Source: Oceaniglobus indicus
Lineage (GTDB): Bacteria; Pseudomonadota; Alphaproteobacteria; Rhodobacterales; Rhodobacteraceae
DNA length: 64,000 nt
Direction: 5' to 3'
Assembly: GCF_002751875.1 (NCBI RefSeq)
Contig: NZ_NMZM01000006.1
Location: 1 to 64,000, forward strand
Shown here: piece by piece, positions 59,202-64,000 of the stretch
How the letters are laid out: every line of letters begins with the position of its first letter
Position numbering within the stretch: the first letter of the stretch is position 1
Notes under the pieces: generated by a model
What the model saw: the letters and a program-made list of their open reading frames with translations, nothing else
What the model was told of the DNA's origin: nothing
Database searches by the model: none
Translations under genes and position numbers: made by a program

Positions 59202-60362
59202 TCACAGCCGGGGCGCCGCATCGACGGATGCGCGGGCGGCGTCCGAAGGCAGAACCTCGACCTCGGCGCCGTTGCGCAGGGTTTGCAGGCCCTCGGTGAT
59301 TACCGGCTCGCCTTCGCCCAGTTCGCCTTCGACCAGAAGCCGGTCGGCGTTGCGCTGTCGGATCACCACAGGCACGCGCGCGGCCTTGCCGTCGCGGACG
59401 GCCCAGACATAGGATCCTTCATTCGACCACTGCAACGCCAGCGGATCGACCACCGGATATTGTTCGCCCTCGAACCGCAGCGTCACCGTAAACGCCATGC
59501 CCGAGCGCAGATCGTCATTGTCGTTGTCCACCACGCCCTGCACGCGCAGGGTCCGGCTGGCCAGATCGACCACGTTATCGATGGCGCGGACCTGGCCGGT
59601 CAGGGTGCGGTCGGGTTGCGCCAGCGGCGTCAGATGGATCGATTGGCCGACGTCGATCTGGCGGATCACCCGTTCGGGCACGCGAAAGTCGACCAGCATC
59701 TCGGATCGATCGGTGATCAGGCCGATCGCCGTCTGCGCGGCGATCCGCGCGCCCTGTTCGACCGACAGCAGCCCCATCCGCCCGCCAATGGGGGCGCGGA
59801 CCGTCCGCTGTTCCAGCTTGTATTGCGCCTCGCGGGCGGCCAGTTCGGCCGTCTGCACCGCCAGTTGCGCCGCCTGGAATGTGACCGCCGCCGAGGCGCC
59901 GGATTTCTGCAACCTGGTCTGACGCTCCAGATCGGCCTGCGCATCCTCGAGCATGACGCGGGCCGTTTCCACCGCGATGCGTTCGGCGACATCGTCCAGC
60001 TCGACAAGGATCGCGCCGGCCTCGACGGTGCCGCCGTCCTCGATGGCGACGCGCGTCACCAGGCCCGCCGCCTCGGTGCGCACCGTCACCGACCGGACCG
60101 CCCGCGCATCGCCGATCGCGCTGACCGAATCGTTCAGCACACCCAGTGTCACAGGCACGGCAACGACGCGCGCCGCGCCGCCCGGCCCCCGCCGCCCCGA
60201 CGCGCCGCCTTCGGCCGGTGGTTCGCCCGGCGCAATTCCCAACAGTTCGGTGACGCCGACACGGTCAAGAACGTCGCGGGCGGCCGGAACATAGGCAATC
60301 CAGACCGCAACGGCGCCGGCAAGGACGACCAGTCCGATCAGGAACTGCTTGAAAATGGACAT
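59202..60362 (-). CDS. RND efflux pump, periplasmic adaptor subunit
   Basis: A 386-residue membrane-fusion protein. The N-terminal anchor is FLIGLVVLAGAVAVWIAYV. The barrel-sandwich halves are VRTEAAGLVTRVAIEDGGTVEAGAILVELDD and RTVRAPIGGRMGLLSVEQG, with an alpha hairpin between (about 140-195). It links the permease to an outer-membrane channel. The start was set at MSIFKQF; the upstream open frame lacks homology. It is the first gene of the pump operon, with its promoter in 60363-60642. Confidence 0.94.
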   Translation of the reverse strand: MSIFKQFLIGLVVLAGAVAVWIAYVPAARDVLDRVGVTELLGIAPGEPPAEGGASGRRGPGGAARVVAVPVTLGVLNDSVSAIGDARAVRSVTVRTEAAGLVTRVAIEDGGTVEAGAILVELDDVAERIAVETARVMLEDAQADLERQTRLQKSGASAAVTFQAAQLAVQTAELAAREAQYKLEQRTVRAPIGGRMGLLSVEQGARIAAQTAIGLITDRSEMLVDFRVPERVIRQIDVGQSIHLTPLAQPDRTLTGQVRAIDNVVDLASRTLRVQGVVDNDNDDLRSGMAFTVTLRFEGEQYPVVDPLALQWSNEGSYVWAVRDGKAARVPVVIRQRNADRLLVEGELGEGEPVITEGLQTLRNGAEVEVLPSDAARASVDAAPRL

Positions 60363-60642
60363 CCACACTCTCCATGCCCGGCTTGGTGGTCCCGCCGTTG
60401 CACACATAATTAACGCCACGGCCCCAAAGGTCGAGCGGCACCCGTATAACACGGTATCACAACGCCGTGGCAGCCCCGCCGACAAAGGCCGCCAGGATGC
60501 GGGGCCGGGTGTGGAGAATGACAAACGGCACGACGCCAGCCGGGCCCCTTGGCACTGGCTGACGTCACGGCCGTTTGCGACAGCGCGATACAGTGGCCAT
60601 CGGCGGTTGCCGGTCCGGCGCGGGCGCCGGCCGGCAGGCCGA

Positions 60643-61554
60643 TCAGAAGCGATCCACCGGCATTTTCAGATAGGACCGGCCGTCATCCTCGGGCTTGGGC
60701 AGGCGCCCGCCGCGCAGGTTGATCTGCAACGCCGCCAGCATCCGGTCGGGCAGCGACAGCGTGGCGTCGCGCTCTGTGCGCACCTTGATATAGTCGGCCT
60801 TGGTGGTGCCGTCCTTGACGTGCTTGTTGTGCGCCTTGTGTTCGTCGACGCTTGCCTCCCACGCCGGTTCGTCGCGGGTGTCGGTGCCGTAATCGTGGCC
60901 GACGAACAGGCGGGTGTCGCCCGGCAGGCGCAGGATCTCCTGGATCGAGTTCCACAGATCCTCGGCCGATCCACCGGGAAAATCACACCGGCTGGTGCCG
61001 GCGTCGGGCATCATCAGGGTGTCGTGGACAAAGGCGGCATCGCCGCAGACATAGGTGATCGAGCCCAGCGTGTGACCCGGTGACAGCATCACGCGCACGT
61101 CCAGATCCCCGATGCGGAAGCTGTCGCCATCGTTGAACAGCTGCGCGAAATCGGCGTCGGGATCGAAGGCCCCCGGCGTGTTGTAGATCTCGCGCCACAG
61201 GGTCGCGATGTCCGTCACCTTGGCGCCGATCGCGTTCTCGACCTTCAGGCGCGCCTTCAGGTGGTCGGATGCCATCAGGTGGTCGGCATGGGGGTGCGTG
61301 TCCAGCACCCACTGGATTTTCAGCCCGTTCTCTTCCGCCAGCGCCACGACCTGGTCCATGCTGCGGCTGTCGGTGGCAAAGCTCTTGGGATCGAAGTTCC
61401 AGACGACGTCGATCAGGGCCGCCGATTTCGTTTTCGGGCAGGCACAGATATACTGGATCGAACCGGTGTCGGGTTCGTAGATGCCCCAGACGTCGGGGCT
61501 GTCCGGCCCGCGCGAGGCGGAATGGCGGACGACGGGTTCGTTCAACTTGCTCAT
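60643..61554 (-). CDS. MBL-fold metallo-hydrolase (Blh/ETHE1-like, reactive sulfur type)
   Basis: 303 residues. The metal motif THPHADHL is followed by His in SPGHTLGSITY, Asp in FVHDTLMMPDAGTSRCDFPGGS and His in FVGHDYG, the ligand set of persulfide dioxygenase-like MBL proteins. SRCDFPGG is typical of the ETHE1/BlhA group. The start is 3 bp after the preceding YedE-like gene stop. With the YeeE/YedE and SulP genes it matches clusters that handle sulfide and persulfide, often under BigR/SqrR control; no such regulator is in the window. Confidence 0.92.
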   Translation of the reverse strand: MSKLNEPVVRHSASRGPDSPDVWGIYEPDTGSIQYICACPKTKSAALIDVVWNFDPKSFATDSRSMDQVVALAEENGLKIQWVLDTHPHADHLMASDHLKARLKVENAIGAKVTDIATLWREIYNTPGAFDPDADFAQLFNDGDSFRIGDLDVRVMLSPGHTLGSITYVCGDAAFVHDTLMMPDAGTSRCDFPGGSAEDLWNSIQEILRLPGDTRLFVGHDYGTDTRDEPAWEASVDEHKAHNKHVKDGTTKADYIKVRTERDATLSLPDRMLAALQINLRGGRLPKPEDDGRSYLKMPVDRF

Positions 61555-61557
61555 GGT

Positions 61558-61989
61558 TCAGGTGCTCCTTGTCTGGAAGGTCGAGGATTTCAGGGCCCGT
61601 CCGATCACGATGCCGATCAGCATCGCCGGAACAAAGACCAGGGTACCGGTGGCCGCCATCGGCACGGCCGTCCAGGCGGGGCCGGGGCAGAAGCCGCCGA
61701 TGCCCCAGCCGATGCCGAACAGCGCAGCACCCGACAAAAGCTTGCCGTCGATGTGGCTGGCCGAGGGGATGTCGAATGACGGCATCAGCGCCGGGCGATC
61801 CTGGCGCCATGCCAGGCGATAGCCGACAAAGGCGGTCAGCGACGCGCCGCCCATGACGAAGGCCAGGCTGGGATCCCATGCGCCGAAGATATCCAGGAAG
61901 TTCAGAACCTTGGCGGGATTGGCCATGCCCGACAGGATCAGCCCGATGCCGAAGACGAGGCCGGAGAGAAAACCGAAAAGCGGACGCAT
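61558..61989 (-). CDS. YeeE/YedE-family membrane protein (second half, DUF6691 type)
   Basis: A 143-residue membrane protein with about four helices. It contains FLSGLVFGIGLILSGMANPAKVLNFLDIFGAWDPSLAFVMGGA and IGGFCPGPAWTAVPM, the conserved Cys-bearing motif of this half-transporter. YeeE proteins move thiosulfate or related sulfur compounds; the split halves (PmpA/PmpB-like) act as a pair. It shares one base with the end of the preceding gene and is 3 bp from the MBL gene. Confidence 0.9.
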   Translation of the reverse strand: MRPLFGFLSGLVFGIGLILSGMANPAKVLNFLDIFGAWDPSLAFVMGGASLTAFVGYRLAWRQDRPALMPSFDIPSASHIDGKLLSGAALFGIGWGIGGFCPGPAWTAVPMAATGTLVFVPAMLIGIVIGRALKSSTFQTRST

Positions 61990-62429
61990 CAGATGGACCC
62001 TCCGATCATATGGCGCAGCACGAAAACGGTCGCGGCGGCGAAGACGATGAAGGTGACGACCGCGGCCAGCGACCGGCCCGACAGACGCGCCAGGCCACAG
62101 ACGCCGTGCCCCGACGTGCAGCCCGACCCCAGCGCGGTGCCGATGCCCACAAGCAGGCCGGCGATGCCCATGCCGGGCAGATTATCGCTGACGGTCTGGG
62201 CCGGAAAGGCCCCCGTCGCGATCAGCCACATAATGGGCGCGGCCAGCAATCCGGCGATGAAGGCGATGCGCCAGGCGCGATCGCCCTGCGCGACGGCGCC
62301 GGCGGTGATGCCGGCGATCCCGGCGATCCGCCCGAACAGCGCCATCACCATCACGGCGGACACGCCGATCAGGATCCCGCCCCCCAGCGATGCCCAGGGC
62401 GTGAAATCGGTTGGTGTTGCAGGCAACAT
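61989..62429 (-). CDS. YeeE/YedE-family membrane protein (first half)
   Basis: A 146-residue membrane protein with the YeeE signature LGSGCTSGHGVCGLARLSGRSLAAVVTFI, whose Cys residues are thought to relay sulfur species through the membrane. It begins MLPATPTDFTPWASLGGGILIGVSAV. It sits between the SulP gene (13 bp upstream) and the other half, so all four genes form one operon. Confidence 0.92.
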   Translation of the reverse strand: MLPATPTDFTPWASLGGGILIGVSAVMVMALFGRIAGIAGITAGAVAQGDRAWRIAFIAGLLAAPIMWLIATGAFPAQTVSDNLPGMGIAGLLVGIGTALGSGCTSGHGVCGLARLSGRSLAAVVTFIVFAAATVFVLRHMIGGSI

Positions 62430-62442
62430 TCGATGTCTCCTT

Positions 62443-64000
62443 TCAGGTGGTTCGCGCGGCGTTGGCGGTCGTCTCGCGGTCCGCGCGCGCGGATGTGGTG
62501 GTCGCGGTGATGGCGCCGTGCTGCGACAGGAACACCTCGCCGCTCAGATGGGTCAGGAAATCCGACCGCTTCAGGCGGTCCATGACCGGACCCTTGACCT
62601 CGGACAGGTGCAGCTTGGTTCCCATCTCGCACAGCCGCGCGTTGATCGCCTCGAGCGATTCCAGCGCGCTCATGTCGATCTCGTTCACGGCGGAACATTG
62701 CAGGATCACGTGGCGCACCGCATCGTCGCGGGCCACGCGATCAAGGATGTGATCCTCGAGAAAGCGGGCGTTGGCGAAATACAGGCTTTCGTCCACCCGC
62801 AGGGTGACGACGCTGGGATGCGTTTCGACCGTATGGCGATGGATGTTGCGGAAATGCTCGGTGCCCGGCACGCGGCCGACCTCGGCGATATGGGGGCGCG
62901 ACGTCTTGAACAGATACAGCAGGACCGAGATGATCACACCGCTCGACACGCCCATTTCCACCCCGAAGGCCAGCGTGACCAGGATCGTGATGGCGACCGC
63001 GGCGAAATCGGCCCGGGAATACCCCCAACTGCGGCGCAGGATGCCGAAATCGACCAGCCCCAGAACGGCAACGATGATCGTGGCCGCGAGCGTGGCCTTG
63101 GGCAGGAAATAGATCAGCGGCGTCAGCGACACCGCCGCCAGTGCCAGGCCCAGGGCGGTGAAGGCGCCCGCAGCGGGCGTGCGGGCGCCCGCGTCGAAGT
63201 TCACGACCGACCGCGAAAAGCCGCCGGTGACCGGGAAACCGCCGGTGAATGCCGCGCCGAGGTTGGCGGCGCCGAGGCCGATCAGTTCCTGGTTCGGGCT
63301 GACCCGTTCGCGCTTCTTGGCGGCAAGGGTCTGGGCGACAGAAATCGATTCGACGAAGCCGATCACCGAAATCAGCAGCGCCGGGATGAAAAGCTGGCCG
63401 ATCAGCGACGGCGACAGGTCGGGCATCGTCAGGGGCGGCAGGCTCTGCGGCACGTCACCGACGATGGCAACGCCGCGGTCCATCAGACCGAACCCCCAGA
63501 CGGCCAGCGTCGTTGCGACCACCGCCACCACCGGCCCCGCCTTGGTGGCAACATCGGCCAGCCGCGCCCCGACCCCCATGCGCCGCAGCATCGGTTTCAT
63601 GCCGCGCCTGACCCAGAACAGGAATGCCGTGGCAGACCCGCCCAGCGCCAGCGTGATGAGATTGATCTGCGACAGGTTGGCGGCAAGGCTTTCGACAAGC
63701 GCGATCAGGTTGTCACCGCCCCCGTCGATCCCCAGGATATGGCGCAGTTGCCCCACCGCGATGATGATCCCCGACGCGGTGATGAACCCCGATATGACCG
63801 GATGGGACAGGAAGTTGGCCAGAAACCCCAGCTTGAACAGCCCCATCGCCAGCAGGATCGCGCCCGAAAGCGCCGCCAGCGTCAGCGCGGCGGCGGCGTA
63901 ACCCATCGTGCCCGTCTCTGCCACCTGCCCCAACGCGGCGGCGGTCATCAGCGAGACCACCGCCACCGGCCCCACGGCCAGGGCCCGGCTGGTGCCGAAC
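62443..64000 (-). CDS. SulP family anion permease with STAS domain (5-prime end outside the window)
   Basis: The visible part is about 518 codons. The frame continues to the window edge reading FGTSRALAVGPVAVVSLMTA, a conserved SulP helix, so the true start lies beyond 64000. Other blocks are LSHPVISGFITASGIIIAVGQL and LIGLGAANLGAAFTGGFPVTGGFSRSVVNFDAGART. A C-terminal STAS domain (HVILQCSAVNEIDMSALESLEAIN) covers roughly the last 110 residues. It probably imports sulfate or another oxyanion and leads the sulfur operon. Confidence 0.94.
   Translation of the reverse strand, partial: FGTSRALAVGPVAVVSLMTAAALGQVAETGTMGYAAAALTLAALSGAILLAMGLFKLGFLANFLSHPVISGFITASGIIIAVGQLRHILGIDGGGDNLIALVESLAANLSQINLITLALGGSATAFLFWVRRGMKPMLRRMGVGARLADVATKAGPVVAVVATTLAVWGFGLMDRGVAIVGDVPQSLPPLTMPDLSPSLIGQLFIPALLISVIGFVESISVAQTLAAKKRERVSPNQELIGLGAANLGAAFTGGFPVTGGFSRSVVNFDAGARTPAAGAFTALGLALAAVSLTPLIYFLPKATLAATIIVAVLGLVDFGILRRSWGYSRADFAAVAITILVTLAFGVEMGVSSGVIISVLLYLFKTSRPHIAEVGRVPGTEHFRNIHRHTVETHPSVVTLRVDESLYFANARFLEDHILDRVARDDAVRHVILQCSAVNEIDMSALESLEAINARLCEMGTKLHLSEVKGPVMDRLKRSDFLTHLSGEVFLSQHGAITATTTSARADRETTANAARTT

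Noticed and set aside
60615-60630. GC-rich hairpin after the MBL hydrolase gene as a terminator
   Set aside because: The stem CCGGCGC / GCGCCGG would leave only a two-base loop and no T run follows on the minus strand.
1-64000. CRISPR arrays, tRNA and rRNA genes
   Set aside because: No regularly spaced repeats were seen, and the few TTCGAAT-like strings (for example near 38998) lie inside protein genes without cloverleaf context.

Overview
The window looks like chromosomal DNA from a high-GC alphaproteobacterium of the Rhodobacterales (Rhodobacter/Paracoccus/Roseobacter relatives). The grounds are the GC-rich coding bias, a GAAC-N7-GAAC type SOS box in front of an imuA-imuB-dnaE2 cassette, a DUF1127 protein, a DUF5928-like glycosyltransferase, and the general gene content. 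I cannot name the genus. No tRNA, rRNA or CRISPR array was seen.

Layout. 1-600 is an insertion-sequence graveyard: a frameshifted IS5-type transposase tail and a broken IS3-type orfA. 631-2806 is a polar amino acid ABC transporter (binding protein, permease, ATPase; minus strand). 3006-5145 is a LysR regulator divergent from a DoxX protein and an NADPH-dependent FMN reductase. 5487-9679 is a minus-strand operon: ring-cleaving dioxygenase, DoxX, WrbA, a 22-codon leader, an esterase, a GNAT protein and a pirin with an apparent frameshift. 9918-11150 is a Tat-exported alpha-hydroxyacid oxidoreductase divergent from a second LysR gene (11356-12255). A 33-bp sequence with fixed internal spacing occurs both upstream of the dioxygenase operon and in the LysR/oxidoreductase divergent region. 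I read it as the operator of a quinone/electrophile stress regulon resembling the MhqR regulon of Firmicutes. 12283-13862 is a GST plus DUF5996 pair.

14202-19707 is a variant urease operon, ureA-ureB-ureC-ureF-ureD-ureG-hupE/ureJ. It lacks ureE. Its UreG carries an 11-His C-terminal tail, its UreB has an N-terminal extension of about 80 residues, and its UreC has alanine at the active-site flap position that is normally cysteine, with all nickel ligands kept. This is the most unusual system in the window.

19863-23455 holds a MATE exporter, an eRF1-like (baeRF-type) protein and an SDR. 23531-27504 is a periplasmic molybdenum hydroxylase operon (molybdopterin subunit, 2Fe-2S subunit, tri-haem cytochrome c). 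28007-28828 holds a DUF1127 protein and Dps. A complete 1,895-bp insertion sequence (26-bp inverted repeats, 9-bp target duplication) has landed inside the dps terminator hairpin (28877-30771). 30883-36048 holds two MFS transporters, a CodA-like deaminase and a zinc alcohol dehydrogenase. 36406-42566 holds an L,D-transpeptidase, an M3 peptidase, a small orphan, endonuclease III, a PfkB kinase and a secreted poly-proline/GYF-like protein.

42609-45565 holds a sulfotransferase divergent from a GT14-like glycosyltransferase, plus a HIT protein. 45842-51256 is the SOS mutasome imuA-imuB-dnaE2. 51443-56031 is a PHA synthase, a hydratase/phosphotransacetylase fusion and acetate kinase. 56051-60362 is an RND efflux pump without an outer membrane partner. 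60643-64000 is a reactive-sulfur module (MBL hydrolase, two YeeE/YedE halves, SulP permease) that runs off the right edge.
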